Part shown: one piece after another, positions 11,506-25,504 of the stretch
Layout of the letters: every line of letters starts with the position of its first letter
Numbering within the stretch: the stretch's first letter is position 1
From: Citrus sinensis
Taxonomy: Eukaryota; Streptophyta; Magnoliopsida; Sapindales; Rutaceae
Length of the DNA: 64,000 bases
Assembly: GCF_022201045.2 (NCBI RefSeq)
Contig: NC_068564.1
Coordinates: forward strand, 27,929,001 to 27,993,000
Direction of reading: 5' to 3'
Notes under the pieces: model-generated
Seen by the model: the letters and a program-made list of their open reading frames with translations, nothing else
The model's database searches: none
What the model was told of the DNA's origin: nothing
Program-made: the position numbers and the translations under genes

Positions 11506-14067
11506 CTACATTTGTAAAGATGTCAAGCTTAAGGCTGCCAGATCACTGCAAACAACCACCCAGGAATTGGTGCAGAAAATTTCAGCATTCTCAAGTGTAA
11601 AACCAGAAGGAAGTGGCAAAGGAAATCCTCTTCTGAGATGTGCGTTTATGTATGGCAAGAAGCCAGTCTTGAGAATAGTGGACATCATGGACTGCAAGCA
11701 CATTTTCAAACAATATCAGATGATGAATAGCCAATTAGTGGAAGATGAAACAATAGCTGCATTAATATTACTATGCTGAGACTCAGCACAGATCTATGTA
11801 ACAACGCATATTGAAATGATGAAACTCAACTAGATATACCTGGAATATGTGCATGTTAAGATTGCCGATCCTGCTCCACGTCAAAGATGCTTTAAAGTCG
11901 TTTAATCTAATGACACCGGCCAGGTTATCTCCTTTGATTTCTGGAAAACAAGAAGTGTTTATTACCTGTGCCAAAGCACCAGGCTCTCAGCTAGCACAAT
12001 ATACGCAAGTGAGTGGGTCAAAAAGAAAATGAATGAAGTTCGTAAATGGCTGTATGTTGTGTGCAGCTGATAGATTTTCAATTAAGCTCACCAATGAGAT
12101 GCATGCAACAGGTATAACTTCACTGGAGTCCAGAACATTGATTGTCATATCTAAGTCAATGGTGCCACCTATGTCATGCTCTGAAACATGTATCTTTGGA
12201 GGACTTGTTACGGATATATATAGATTCATGCCATCATTTGGGTACTGCGTGTAGAGTTGAGGTATAATGTGCCTCCATCCGGAAGTGTTGAGAACAGACT
12301 TCTCTGGTATGTCATCTATGATCCAGTGCAGACGATTTGCCTGAAATGGAAAACAAAGAAAAATAATTAATAAAAAGAAGAATTTAAGGGCCCAGTGATA
12401 AAGTTGTGCAGTTTCAGCTAGACCAAGGTCAGTTTAGTAATTGGGCGCAAAACCCTTTCATAGGTAACCTAGCCCTCACCCAAAATAGAGCAATGCCCAT
12501 CCAGGTCTAGCACAAGCCAAGCTGAAGCCATAAAAAGACCACTGTCCCAGACTCCCAGATATACAAGCCAGACAAGATTACATAACGTTATTTTTCTTGG
12601 CCAGGCTTATCCTGGTAAAAGAGTTGTTTAATCATGTGAAAACTCAAAGTTTAACAAAGAATGAACTTACATTGAAGTAGACCAGTGCACCTGAGCTGAA
12701 AACATTTTCATTCAATTGAATTCCGATCATCTTAGCTGGACTACTGCAGGAAGCAGAAGACTCAAATCCTTTGTGGTAATAGTTCAACATTGAAGTGCCA
12801 CTACTTGCAGTAAATAAACCATTGATTTCAACTTCAACAGAAGAATCACTCAATACAGGACTTCTCACAAAACTAGTATTCATTGAAGCGATATCACTAA
12901 CTGGGATTTGCTTTGGAAGTGATTGAAATATAGAATCCAGCTTTGTTATCAGTTCACTTATTTTTTTCGTGACAGCACTTTCGACTGCAGACTTTATTTT
13001 GCCTTCAAATGCTTCAAACAACCTGGAGATATCAGGCTTAATAGAATAAATTCATCAATTCAACAAACTAGTATCTGACCCAAAAAAAAAGGGGTGTGAG
13101 GGGATTGCATACGCTTGATAAAGCCAGGATGCTCCGCCATCCACCTTTATAGAGATATCTCTCACATGACTTCCACAGTCTACGAGAATAACCTTAACTA
13201 TCCCTCCTTGTTCCTTCAAAGATACAGTTAGCCCCACTTCCAGTCCTTCAACCTTGAAGAAATTTTGTTGATCTCATCATCAGCTTGATAAAAGGAAAAA
13301 GAGACGATCTAAACCACAAACACGTGGTTAAAAAAAAAAAGGGGGATACCAAAGCATCTACTTTGGTTGAAGTTCTATTTCATTCCAAGAGACATATCAC
13401 TTCGACATCTAGTTACAGTCTTCAGACGCTTAATCAAATTGAAACTTAGGATATTTTTGGGGTCGAGGTGCTGTGACTTTCATTCAATACACATTAGTTG
13501 CTTTTTACTTTCAAAATAAAGCACACCAGCACAGCAATTACAAACATACCCAAAAGGATATATGACTAATCCGGTATAATTTTCGATAATTTATAAAATA
13601 AATTCTCATAAAGTAAAAGGGCAAGGATTCTAGTTTGATACCAGAACAGTAGCAGCTCCAGAATCAGAAATGGTTGGCAGCAACCAAGAACCATAAGAGT
13701 ACTCCCAATTCATGCCGCAATCTGCGGTAGCGCCGGAAACAGATAGCAGTAAATCTGTGTCTCCTGTTTCAACATATGAAGAATCAATCCCGACACTGTA
13801 GATTATAATATTGGATAGAGCCATGTGAACTTTCCCAATTAGTGGAATTTTCTTGGACTTCTCGATATCTGGCAGCTCGAGTGGAATTATAGAGGAAGTA
13901 GCCTTGTTTATCAGATAATTTTTGAAAAAATCAAGACCCTTTTTGGATATAACAGCAGAGATGTATCCTCCTTCATTGACTTGGACATGGGCACTAGTAG
14001 GAATCAGCAGTAACGATAAGAACATGAACAAAATAGCTGGCGACGAGAATTTTATGAAGCAACCCAT
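11506..14067 (-). CDS. LBP/BPI-like lipid-binding protein (LBR)
   Basis: Six exons: 14067-13642, 13252-13113, 13022-12671, 12340-12092, 11965-11840, 11691-11506; joined frame gives 492 aa, the normal family length. Residues 1-26 are a signal peptide (hydrophobic ILFMFLSLLLIPTSAH), then NEGGYISAVISKKGLDFFKNYL, the plant opening of the first BPI barrel, and later LPQIPV/ IGLQLN-like and KWS/TWSRIGNLNMH blocks of the second barrel. Mammalian relatives bind lipopolysaccharide; Arabidopsis LBR-1 and LBR-2 are reported to bind bacterial LPS and affect defence gene expression. This protein is thus probably secreted and lipid/LPS binding; the LPS role is by family. From memory a relative lies beside TAF6 (At1g04950-At1g04970) and another beside a PHD gene (At3g20270/280), both of which are neighbours here. 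Confidence 0.9.
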
Positions 14068-15036
14068 TAGAGCTTAGGCTTTGACTCAGAGAATTCTTCA
14101 GTAGAAACTCTTTTCTTTGGATACTGATGGCTTGTACAATTATTGGTTTGGGAACAAGAAAGTTTGTTGATTCAAGTTTTGTAGTTTTGTTCATCATTTC
14201 ACTCCATCGAACGTTGGAAGATATTTTAACCAACAAGGAGTGCCACGTGCATCAATGTCAGCAATTTATAAAACGACTCCAAATCCGTGGGACTATAGAT
14301 TTCCTAAGTTAGCATCAATGCAAGTACAAGATTCGCATAATTCTGGTCTTATTTCCCAACACAAACCGCAAACTATCTTCCTACAGACGGCAGAATGACG
14401 AATTGACTTCGAAAATTTCAAGTTCTATGTGAAATAACATAAAATCTAACGTGTTAAACTTGCAGCTGAGGCATCTTGTTATGGGCAGTGCTCTTTGGGC
14501 AGACTGTTTGAGTTCAGGTTGACCACTGAAATGACAAAGTCAAGGCCAAAATGCCTCCACTTGCGATCATACAATAGTGCTTGTGTTCAAGTGTTTCACA
14601 TGCAACGAGGAATAAGCATAACATAGAAAAGAGAACCATTTTTTTTTTTATAAGAATCATGATATAAAATTCCTCCAAAGTCCCTCGTCAAATCATTTTT
14701 CATAATCTACGGGTAAGACCCCTTTCTCGCTCACTCTTCTCCTCCTCTTTGGAGAACAAAAATAGTGTTCTGTATTTCGTGATTCACTTGCAGATCAAAT
14801 ACTACATAGTAACACACTCTACTACAAGCAAACATCAAACAATGGCGGATGCAGGCAAACCCTAGAATCCAAACTGATCAACAACTGGAAAGTACAAGTC
14901 TTGCTGTTCATTTGAGGAGCTGATCATTGAGTAGCCTACAACCAGTTCTTTTTGTATTGCGAGATCATCACCATGTACCGGCAAATCTTGGTTTTCCCAT
15001 ACAAGCAAATTCTCTAAGAATATAAAACTTCAACCC
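14068..15036. other. Intergenic: LBP/BPI promoter and PPX 3' UTR
   Basis: No gene seen. The stretch nearest 14068 is the LBP/BPI leader and promoter on the minus strand. The stretch 14700-15036 probably carries the PPX 3' UTR. No repeat of note. Confidence 0.4.
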
Positions 15037-18000
15037 TCATAAAAAGTAATCTGGTGCAGGTTTTTTGGCAGGAGCCCCTCTTGATTCCTGCATTTGATTA
15101 TTAACTTTCAGTGGATCAATATAAATCAATTTAAGAAACAACTCTAGCATTATAAAAGGAAAAGAACAGAAAAATAAAAAAGAACTTTTATTTTGGGGAA
15201 AAAAAAAGGGTTGCTTGAAAAGGTAGAAAAGCAACATGGAATATATGACCCCACTCCATATGCAGCCAAACACACTCTCAGATTTGTATGAATTGTAACT
15301 GATTAATTTGGAGAATGCAAGGGTGGAGAAATGATTTCCTATACGATCCAACTGTAAGAGCATTGCAATCAAATCAAATGATACTTCATCCCCAGCCTTT
15401 TTAGGGAAAAAAATACATCTTGGTAAGCTAAAACTGGTTCGCCTTTTAGTCACTAAAATTTTTTAACCCTCATATGAGAAGCATATGATCAAATAATTAG
15501 TCAAAAGAGAAACCAAATTGTGCAATTAACAAAAAGAATATCACATGCACATACCTGTGGGGCAGCATCGAATACACGAAACTGCTTGTTAAGATTTTCA
15601 TCGAGTTCAAGTATTGCTGCTACATTGCCACATCTGTAACACATCCAAGTACAATGAGATTAATTTCCTCTAAAAGAAGAAAAAGGAGAAAATTTCCAAT
15701 TGATGATTGTTTACCGATAGCAGTAATTTGGAGCTGACCAGACTGTCACTATCTGGTTGTTGAACATCCATTTATATCCTTCCATTACCAACTGATGAGC
15801 ACGACATATGTAGTCAATGTTGTTTGAGTGGTTGAAAGAAGTGACAACACTGCCACCAAATAGGAAACCAGCGCCACGGGGACTCAATCCCCAACCATCT
15901 ACGATATCTTCAGGATCTGACCACAGAAGGTCACACATGGCACCATCATGAGGTACTTCTTGTTTACGATCAATTGTTCGAATCTGCGAAAAGGGGTCAT
16001 GTTAAAAGTGTCCTATAATATCTTCAGAGTTTTCTAATACTATAAGGATGGCTTCATGAACCTGATCCAATGTTGAGATGGCAGGAGAGAGACCACCATG
16101 GACACTAAAAATCTTGTTCTCTATGAGAGCAGACAAACTACAATAAAAGAATAAACTTCAGTAGAAATAGTAAAAGGAAAACATTAATCACTGAACGTAG
16201 TTTGATCCAGAAGTAACGTAAACATAAAGAAATGGCTGCAAATGGCCACTAGAGTATAATCTCAATTTAGTGAAGGAAAAACTAGTAAATTAGTCAATCC
16301 TGTTATAATGACTTCAAAGAAGAGAGTTCAGGGAACTAATAATACAGGAAGAACATATGGAGAAATATAGACAAAAAGATTTAATACAGAAACTAGCAAT
16401 TGCTTCCAAACACACCAAAATATAACAAAACACAAAACCAGGGCACCTGTTCAACTCGATAATAACGATTGTAACATATCAACTGCAATAATTATGAATG
16501 CCAAATGATAAAGGAAATAAACATAGAGGCAGATAAAAGGGTATTCAAATATCAATAACATAATGGTGAAATTTCCCATGACACCAAAATGTCATAAAGT
16601 AGCTCCAACTTATGACTCTCTTGGGTGCAAGTACCAAATAAAATTTGATAATTACAACCATCTGATTGAATGAAAAATCAAACCATTCAACTGGCACTAT
16701 ATGAGACCCTCCAATACTTGTGCAACTTTTACAATTCTGTGGTTCTTAAAACTCCCTTAATTTCCAAAATACAGTATCCAGTGTTTTTCTAATGGAAATT
16801 CACAAACCTTAAATAATCAAAAATATCGGTGCAATATCTCCAAACATTCACAGAGCCATATTTACGTAGGCATTCATCATAGAATCCATATACCTGTTAA
16901 GAAAAGACAAAAAATGAATATTCTGGACAAATAATGAGTTGAAAAAGGACACGTCAATTATAGAGGCCTCACCTGTGTGATCTGACGACTTTCATGGTTC
17001 CCTCTAATGAGTGTTATCCGATCTGGATATCTCACCTGATAATACACACATTATTAGTCGAAAATGCAATAGAATCTCTAGGGAAGACTTCAAAGGGTAG
17101 ATTCAAGTAATCGGATAAGCATGACCTATCAATGTTTTCTAACTGACGGTGAAAAGTCGAATGAACAAGGCACAGTCGAGAAAAGTGTTGCTGAACAACC
17201 CTAAACAGTAGCAGATTATGAAGCCTACTTGATGTAGAATGGTAAGATGAGGATGATCATATAGTAGTTTAGCATATATGAAAGGGGCACGGTCCTTTAG
17301 CTTCAGCTACAACAAGTTAGACCCACAGAGGGGCTTATGAAGATAGAATAGAAAGCTATAGCATTGGGATTATGAAGATTTCCATTTAACAGTCCTAGTC
17401 CAAAAAGCATTTTAACTAGAACTGCCTGTATGGCATCTCCTCCGATTAAATCAATCAACACTTTCCTGATATTCAACCCAACTAAATCCCATTAACTAAT
17501 TTCGGGATCAGCATGCAGGAACTAATTTTGGAATCAACTTGATGCCAGCTCTTGGTCTCCTTTATATCTCTAGAAGTCCAGAAAAACAAGATAGGCTTTT
17601 GAAATAGCCATGACATTCCATAAGCATTTTTTATCGTAATTTAAAAGAAAGTTTACCATCAGCACAAAATCCACCAAATAGTATGATATCATGCATGGAT
17701 CAGATAAAGCATGGCATCTTCAGAAAAAATGGTGTCTTCCACAATGGAATCTGAAAAGTGAGATTTCTAGTAAGAGTTCATCCACCAGCATGTTGTTTAG
17801 ATGTAGCACCCCTTGCTTCAGCAAATTGCAAGAGTACGGTAGTGAGTTTTTTATTAGATGCATGCAACTTTTATTTTCAACTTTTTTCCCCTTAAAACAA
17901 AACAAAATACGGGTATGCTTTAAAATCCAACACGTGATATTTATATGAAAATATCAGAGTGGGAGCAAATTGGATAAATCCGAAGCAAAAGCAAAATAAA

Positions 18001-19345
18001 AATGGTCTGGTTCATCAGACCAACAAGCCAACCAAACTTTTCAAAAGAGAATTGTGTATTACTGTTACCTTAAGGGCAAGCAGAAGTAGAAACGTCTCGA
18101 CGGAGTAAAATCCTCTGTCAACAAAATCTCCAAGAAACAAATAATTTGTCTTTGGGCAGTCACCTCCTACTTTAAAAAGCTCTTTCATGTCATAGAACTG
18201 CCCATGGATGTCACCGCATATCTGTGCAATAGAACAGCCAAAAAACATTAGCATCCTTCTTCGAAACTAAGATCATACTGAAGCTCAACCCAATTACCTA
18301 GATGGTTAACCATACCAAATAGACAACAGTCTTTATTTAATTATTTTCGTCACCAAAATCTACCTAGAAGAACTTCATGTTTGTGGTCGTCGGTAACTTA
18401 CACTTGGATGCGCTGTGCATTCTCTAACTCTATATTTGTAAACTTAGCTTCTAAACAAATGTTAATTAGCAGCATAAACATTTATAAACACTAGTGTAGT
18501 TGCTACAATGGCTTTTAAAAAGATTCATAGACATTTAACCGTTCAAAACCAAGGAAGAAAACACTTTCAATAGCAGCATTTCACTTAATCCAGGCCATAT
18601 TATGAAATTCTATGCATAACCCCAAAGTCATAATGTAATGCAGATCCATGCCTACTAAAATCTCCAATTAAGAAACATCTTTCAATCAAATCCGATAATC
18701 TTCCTATATTTCAATACATAACTCTTTTGACATAACAATTTACGTCCAATTAACTCAAAATTCAGACCATCTATTTCATTCTCCAATATATCACACCTTA
18801 TTAAGGCTTTTTTTCCCCTCTTTTGCTTTATATTTTAAGCATAGCATTTTGGAAATTAAATCCCCTCGAATCCCACACCAACATTCACAACCCCAGAGGT
18901 TTTACCAGCTAAATTAGCTATCACCCACCACGTCTTATTAGTTATACACAAGCAGACCCATCAATTTTCTTTTGGTAATAATTTGCGTAAATAAAAATAA
19001 AGGAGAGAAACATCGCACAGCTCAAAAGCAAATCCTAAATCCAAATTAAACCCAGAACCAAAAACCAAACAAAAAAAAAATCAGAATAAATTTTATCCTA
19101 TTAATTTAATCACAACCATATATAACATTCAGACACACACAAGTCACAAACATATATTCTAATATAGATACGGAAAATAGTATCAAAACGGGGGAAAAAA
19201 ATACAGTGACAGGGGCGTCAACACGTTGAACGTTGCTTTCTTCGACGAGGATTTCCATGGCTTTGAGACAAAGGGCTTTAACCTCCGACTCTTTCAACGG
19301 CTCGCATTTCTTCAGCTGCTCTATTTGCCTATCTAAATCCGACAT
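15037..19345 (-). CDS. PPX: Ser/Thr protein phosphatase PP4 catalytic subunit (PPX)
   Basis: Eight exons: 19345-19205, 18221-18069, 17035-16973, 16893-16808, 16137-16062, 15983-15715, 15633-15555, 15087-15037; they join to exactly 305 aa, the PP4c length. Metal-binding and catalytic motifs of the PPP family are intact: GDIHG (50-54), GDFVDRG (78-84), RGNHE (109-113), then [12 protein letters not shown] and [11 protein letters not shown]. The C-terminal DYFL is the conserved tail that is carboxymethylated and helps recruit regulatory subunits in PP2A-like enzymes. Start and tail wording ([23 protein letters not shown]) assign it to plant PPX1/PPX2 rather than PP2A or PP6. PP4 acts in nucleus and cytosol with PP4R2/R3-type subunits; in plants it affects miRNA processing, DNA damage and meiosis. 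Confidence 0.96.
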
Positions 19346-22300
19346 CTCTTTTTTTATCTTCCCTTCACTTCACTTCACTTGAGTTCCTCTAACCTAACTG
19401 ATGCTCGCCCGATTTTGAGCCGCGCCTTGTGTCTCTCTGTCACCTACTCTGCGTGAATGAATGAATCCTTCTGCATCTACAAACTTTTCTTCACCACTAA
19501 CTGAGTTTATGTGCATAATAGACTTAATAATATTAATCTTAAATGTGCGAGCTTATCTGGGGTTATCTGTGCAGTAATTTGTGAAAGTGGCCACTTTCTG
19601 GATGGGTTTAAAATAAAATGTCCACCACAAACTTAAAACTTCGTGACTAACCCGAGATCAATTGCAAATTACCACGGTACCCTCAAAATGAATTCGCAAG
19701 ACCCGTTTGCGGTTGTTCGAGGTTGAAAATTATAAACTACTTATTTAATAAGTTTTGAGATAAATATTATTTAATAAATTTTTTAAAATTTTTTATTTTA
19801 TAATTTTCTTTATTTTGAAACTAATCCTTAGAAGTAGAAAGATGATTTTTTTTATGAGTAACTTATTAAATAAGTCACCATATCTTTTTAAAATTTTTAT
19901 TATAATCTTAGTATTTTAATAAAAATATAATTATATTTTTTTTCATACACAGAGGCAGGCCTAGGGCTTTTTATTACTCAAGCTTATTTATAAATTTATA
20001 ATAAATATTTGTGTGAATGACGGTACATGTGAAAGAGTGTGTGTGTGTGTGTAGAGTAGCACATCAAAACTCTTAATAAAATACATATATTTAAAAAAAA
20101 GGACAAGAATACAACAAATAAGCTTGTAAGCTTGAGGTTGAAATATTATAAACTACTTATTTAATAAGTTTTGAGATAAATATTATTTAATAAATTTTTT
20201 AAAATTATTTATTTTATAATTTTCTTTATTTTGATACTAATTCTTAAAAGTAGAAAGAGGATTTTTTTTATGAGTAACTTATTAAATAAGTCACCATATC
20301 CTTTTAAAATTTTTATTATAATCTTAGTATTTTAATAAAAAAATAATTATATTTTTTTTCATAAATAGAGGCAGGCCTAGGGCTTTTTATTACTCAAGCT
20401 TAATTATAAATTTATAATAAATATTTGTGTGAATGACGGTACATGTGAAAGAGTGTGTGTGTGTGTGTGTAGAGTAGCACATCAAAACTCTTAATAAAAT
20501 ACATATATTTAAAAAAAAAGGACAAGAATACAACAAATAAGCTTGTAATATCAACTGTTAAAATTTTACAATAAATAAATTATTTATGATTTTTTTTTTA
20601 ATTTAGTTATAGAGAATGTGATATATTTTAAATAATTTGATTTAATAAAAAGGGAAATAACAAGTATGATTATGAAGGAAATAAACCATTAAATTATGAA
20701 AATGTTGTTAACTGTTACTATATCATTTTATAACTTTCTAATACTAGTGACAATTTTCCTCTTCCAATAAAAGAATATATTACTTTATGAAGCAAGGAAC
20801 AAGCTAAAAGACCGAAAAATATAAATTTCAATATATTACAAAACAAAATACATTGCATTAGAGTATTTAAGTGACAATGTTATGATGATACAATCACAAA
20901 CTCTTGTACAAATTGATGTGACATTAATTCATTGGTTGAATCAAAATAAAAAATAATATAAATAAATCATGTGGCCCAAGAAATATTTAATTCAATCAAT
21001 GCATTAACGCTACATCGGTTTGTACAAAAAAAATTTGTACAAGAGTTTGTGACTATATCATTACTCAAATTGATAATGTCAAAGATATATAAAACCTATT
21101 CATTTAAAGAGGTAGTAATTAATGGATAAATTAATAATATATTCATTTATAGAGTGTATGTACAACTCAATGAACATACATTGTAATCAACTAAAAATTG
21201 ATTATATTTTACTAATATAACCAATAAAAAATGAATTAGTTCGCTAAATATAAATTAAACTAACATAAAAATTGTACCCAAAACTTTTAAAAACAATAAA
21301 CAGAATTAGAGATAAGATCCAATTATATTTAAATTTCTAGAAAAAAATTAGAATCATCTTTTATTTACTAAAATATTATAACAATTATATTTGTAATTTT
21401 AGCAAATTATTAATTTATGATATGAATGGGACCACAATTGTAAATAATTTTTCAGAAAATTTATTATTTTATTAATTTATCGAAATTATTAACTTAACCT
21501 TTTGGCCGAATTGGGTCTACAAAAAATTATTATATACTTGAGGTTATTAATTTATCGAGTATTAAATTATAGAGGTTTTACTTTATTGACTTTTTTAAAT
21601 CAAACTAAGCCATAATATATTTCTTTTTAATAATTTAAAGCACTAGTGACATTTTATCTCCTAATAATTTCAATTTATTCAATAAATATATAACTTAATC
21701 ATTTTATACAATAAATCTCTAACTCTAATTAAAAAAAAAAGAGTTGAATTAGGAAAATACTTGAAAATAAAATTAAACTTCTATAATTATATGATGAATT
21801 ATAAAAAAATCAAGGGTATAAACAAAATTTTTGTGGCAAGTATATAATTAAAAATAATTTAAACTTATGCCTATTTTAATTATTATATAATAAAACATTA
21901 ATTTCGTAATGAAACTTACTAAATGTATGTGTTCTACCTTTCAAACTCAAAGCCAACGCTATAAATATAATTGATCAAATATTAAGTTATTTTTTTAATC
22001 AGCAACTTATTTTATAAACTACTATCCAAACTACCCTAAGTTATGTCCGAATTTTTGTTGGCACTCATCTTGGAGAGTTCTACCAATTTTTTTTTTATCA
22101 TTTAGGACATCTTATTTATCTATATTACATACAAGTGTAGAATAAAATTCTCGAACAAAATCATTCTTCAAAAATTAAAAGAAAGTTGAATGATTCCTTA
22201 GTTAAGTTGATTGACATCTCCTTCTTTCTAATTCTCAAGTGCATATTTTGAATCTTTTATATGAGAGTTTATTATTATACTGGGTTTCAACAAACTTTAT

Positions 22301-22862
22301 TATTATTATAATAATAGGCTTCAACAAATTTTCTTGCTCAAATTATATTAGAAATTAATATGCTGGTTTGATTTTACATTTGGTTGTTTTGATTTTTGTT
22401 AGAATTTAGATATTCTCATGGGGTGGCCGACTGGCCGTAAAGGCAAAATGTTTGTTAGAATCCTTATGAGGTATTGCATTCTAGGCCTTTTTTTTCAAAG
22501 AATTTTTTTTTGTTTTTTCGATTAAAACAAATAAACAACAAAGCAATAATTATTTTTTTAGTCTCCTACAACCGCTCAAAAAACAACGCTGTAGCCGCCA
22601 TAAAACGCAGCGTTTCGGTGGTCTAAATTTCTTAGCGGATATCCAAACGACAACGTCAGGTCGATAAGGAATTATTGGAGCTTTTTTGGCCTTTATTTTT
22701 TTATTATTATTCTACAATTCTTGTGAAGTAAAACGAGGACGGGCCGTACAAAACCGGCAGTGTTGACGCTAATTCCCGTCTTTTAGCTCGTTAATGCGAC
22801 TTAGCTTTGCTCCATCCTAAACTTCTCCAATCCAATCCCTCTCTCAGTCTAGAATCCGAAAT
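19346..22862. other. Divergent intergenic region between PPX and SYP5
   Basis: Apart from the tandem duplication at 19719-20548, this 3.5 kb holds very AT-rich DNA without a gene. PPX is transcribed to the left and SYP5 to the right, so both promoters lie at the ends. Around 22580-22640 the sequence becomes GC-richer near the SYP5 promoter. A short inverted pair (TTTGTACAAGAGTTTGTGA near 21034 and its reverse complement near 20896) marks a possible small decayed element at about 20877-21060. Confidence 0.45.
19719..20548. repeat. Tandem duplication of a 415-bp unit
   Basis: Copies start at 19719 and 20134 (GAGGTTGAAA...). They share all landmarks in order: ATAAGTTTTGAGATAAAT, AGTCACCATATC, AGGCAGGCCTAGGGC, a GTGTGT run, and ATAAGCTTGTAA at the end. 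They differ by scattered single bases and by the length of the GT run, so the duplication is recent. Confidence 0.93.
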
Positions 22863-22876
22863 CTACCCATAATCTG

Positions 22877-23375
22877 GTATGCAATTTTTGGTTTTAGGGT
22901 TTTGATCGCATGCTATTATTGGATGATGAATGTGTAAGATTTAGGAATTTAGTATTTAGCTTGAATTTATTGGGAATTCATTTAATTAATGGTTTCTTGT
23001 ATTGTGTCTGATCGATCAGTATCTGAAACTTGAAATGAAGTTATTAGCTTTGTATATTTTGCCATTTTTGGGTTAAGTGATGAAATTGTGTTGAACTATG
23101 GTTTCTGACAATGTGAATTTTAGATCGAATATGGAAAAAGAAAAAAGTTATTTGATTTTGTGTTGAAGGGAGAAATTTTGATGGGAAAATTGGGTAAATT
23201 TTGATTTGTAATTATTGAAGGACAAAAAATAGAAAAGGGGATGGCATTTACTGAGCTCTTTTGTCGTTGAATGGGGACTCAAAGTGTACAGAAGTTCCCT
23301 TATTCTGTTGCATTGTGTAATTTTTTCGTGATTGTAACAGTGTGTGATTAACCTCAATATATCTGGTTCTTTTAG
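22877..23375 (+). other. Probable 5'-UTR intron of SYP5
   Basis: A donor (CTG|GTATGC) at 22877 and an acceptor (CTTTTAG|TTCA) ending at 23375 flank about 499 bases immediately before the start codon at 23380. A leader intron explains why the ATG sits just 4 bases after a strong acceptor. Inferred from splice consensus only. Confidence 0.6.
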
Positions 23376-23379
23376 TTCA

Positions 23380-25504
23380 ATGGCTTCTGCTTCAGACTCG
23401 TGGATAAAGGAATACAATGAAGCAATAAAACTGGCAGATGATATTAATGGCATGATATCAGAACGAAGTTCGATGCCCGCATCTGGACCTGAATCCCAGC
23501 GTCATGCATCTGCCATACGGAGGAAGATTACCATATTAGGAACCAGATTGGATAGCTTGCAGTCCCTTTTATCTAAGCTTCCCGGGAAGCAGCCCATGTA
23601 AGTAATTCCTTGTGTTGCATATTGCGGTAAAATTCTTATGGGAATTGGATTCAGCAATTTTGTTTAGGTTTATTTTTTATTTTTTAATGGTTATCAGTAA
23701 TTCAGTATTTTAATGTTGTGTTTTTTCAATATGATTCTCCATACCTTACTCGCTCTGTGTTGTCATTCAAATGGATTTGCCTGCTGCTTACGAATTGTGT
23801 GTTCATTGATGTTGTTGGTGGTTCTCCTCTTTGTGGAAAGTAAAATGGCTTTTGATTGCTACAAGTTGTATTTGAGCCTATCTCTTTTTATGCCTGATAA
23901 AACCCAACTGCTTGCGTTGTCTTTCTTTTCGTGATTCGCTACCGTGGTTTGAGAACAGTACTATACTTTCCCTTTTCCTTTTCATTTGGTGAGCGCTTGA
24001 GCAAATACTTGAGTTGGAAAGAAAATGAAATTAGACATATTTCCATGGAATGAGCATTCCTTTTAATTGGGAAAAGTTATGACTTGACACATATCACTAT
24101 CTACAGTCGTTGATTTGTTTGATTCAACATCATTCAATGTTATTTTACACAGTTTTTTTATAGGTAAGACTGTCAGTTAATCACATTCTTTCTGCATGAT
24201 TTTTGAAAGTGTACCTGCATTTCTTAGATGGAAAAAGAAGGCATGTGAAGACAGGCTTCTAAGAGTTAATTAGTTCTTGACATATTTATTTCATTGCTAA
24301 TCATTTCTTTTTATTTTTATTTATTTATTATTTTTTTTGGGATTTGGAAGGTTCCTCATTTCCTACAGGTATGGCTTCTTAAAGTATAGTTTCCTGTCAA
24401 CAACCATAGGTCTTTTTGGTAATATTGGCAGTTTCAATTTTTTAGGGGTGGCTTTTGAATATAGAACCTGTTGCTGATTCTTTCTTGAATAGTTGTGAGA
24501 AACATGGACCAGCAAATTTTCTGTTGAGTGAACACGATGACTCTGTGATGTTGCTTTGTGAGGCATAAATGATTTTGTCTACATACAGTTATCTTATCAT
24601 TTTTATTTATGATGCACAGTTCGGAGAAAGAGATGAATCGTCGGAAGGACATGCTTGCTAATTTGAGATCCAAAGTGAATCAAATGGCTTCCACGTTGAA
24701 CATGTCAAACTTTGCTAATAGGGATAGCCTGCTTGGACCAGAGATAAAGTCAGCCGATGTCATGAACCGAGCAACTGGCTTGGACAATCAGGGCCTTGTT
24801 GGTTTTCAACGACAAATTATGAGAGGCAAGTGCTCTTGATTATTGTATAACCTATTCTTAATATGTATATTGCTTAGGTTTTTTTAATTTATTAATTATT
24901 ATTATTTTTTAAATGCTGATCTTAACGAGAGTATTTCTTTTAACAGAGCAAGATGAAGGGCTTGAGAAACTGGAGGAGACAGTAGTCAGTACAAAGCATA
25001 TTGCATTGGCAGTCAATGAAGAACTTGACCTGCACACTAGACTTATTGTATGGTTTACCAGTTCATGAGTTGTTTTCTTTCTTTGATTTTGTAGTTAGCC
25101 GAATGACCAGTGCTATGTCCATAAGTTTAACAATCTCTTGCTATATCACTGTGCAGGATGACTTGGACCAGCATGTGGATGTTACAGATTCTCGCCTACG
25201 GGTAAATATTCAATTATTTGCTTGTTAACTTCCTCAAAATTTCTCTTGACAATTGCATTTTCATTTACTCTGCCCCTAGCTAGCGGAAATTTGCTGTGAC
25301 CAAAGAAGGTTCTTTGGGATACTGTGTTCTATATAATATATAATTTAAATCAATTCTGTCTTCCTGTAACAGCGAGTGCAGAAGAACCTGGCAATTTTGA
25401 ATAAGCGCACAAAGGGTGGTTGCACGTGTATGTGCATGCTTTTAGCTGTTATCGGAATCGTTGTTCTGGTTGTGGTCATATATATGTTGATCAAATACTT
25501 GTAA
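23380..25504 (+). CDS. SYP5: Qc-SNARE syntaxin SYP51/SYP52
   Basis: Five coding exons: 23380-23597, 24620-24825, 24947-25047, 25157-25201, 25373-25504; joined product 233 aa, matching Arabidopsis SYP51/52. Residues 1-110 form the N-terminal helical region (WIKEYNEAIKLADDINGMI). The Qc-SNARE motif is about residues 140-204 (EQDEGLEKLEE..STKHIA..NEELDLHTRLIDDLDQHVDVTDSRL). A Cys-rich turn (GGCTCMCM) leads into a single C-terminal membrane anchor ending in YMLIKYL. SYP5 proteins pair with SYP2 and VTI1 in fusion at the prevacuolar compartment and tonoplast. Intron 2 (24826-24946) has a GC donor, AG|GCAAGT; only this junction keeps the conserved QIMREQDEGL reading frame. Confidence 0.95.

Noticed and set aside
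12388-12520. Possible SINE in an LBP/BPI intron (GCCCAGTGATAAAG start)
   Set aside because: The opening resembles the first part of some plant SINEs, but I see no clear box B, tail or target duplication.
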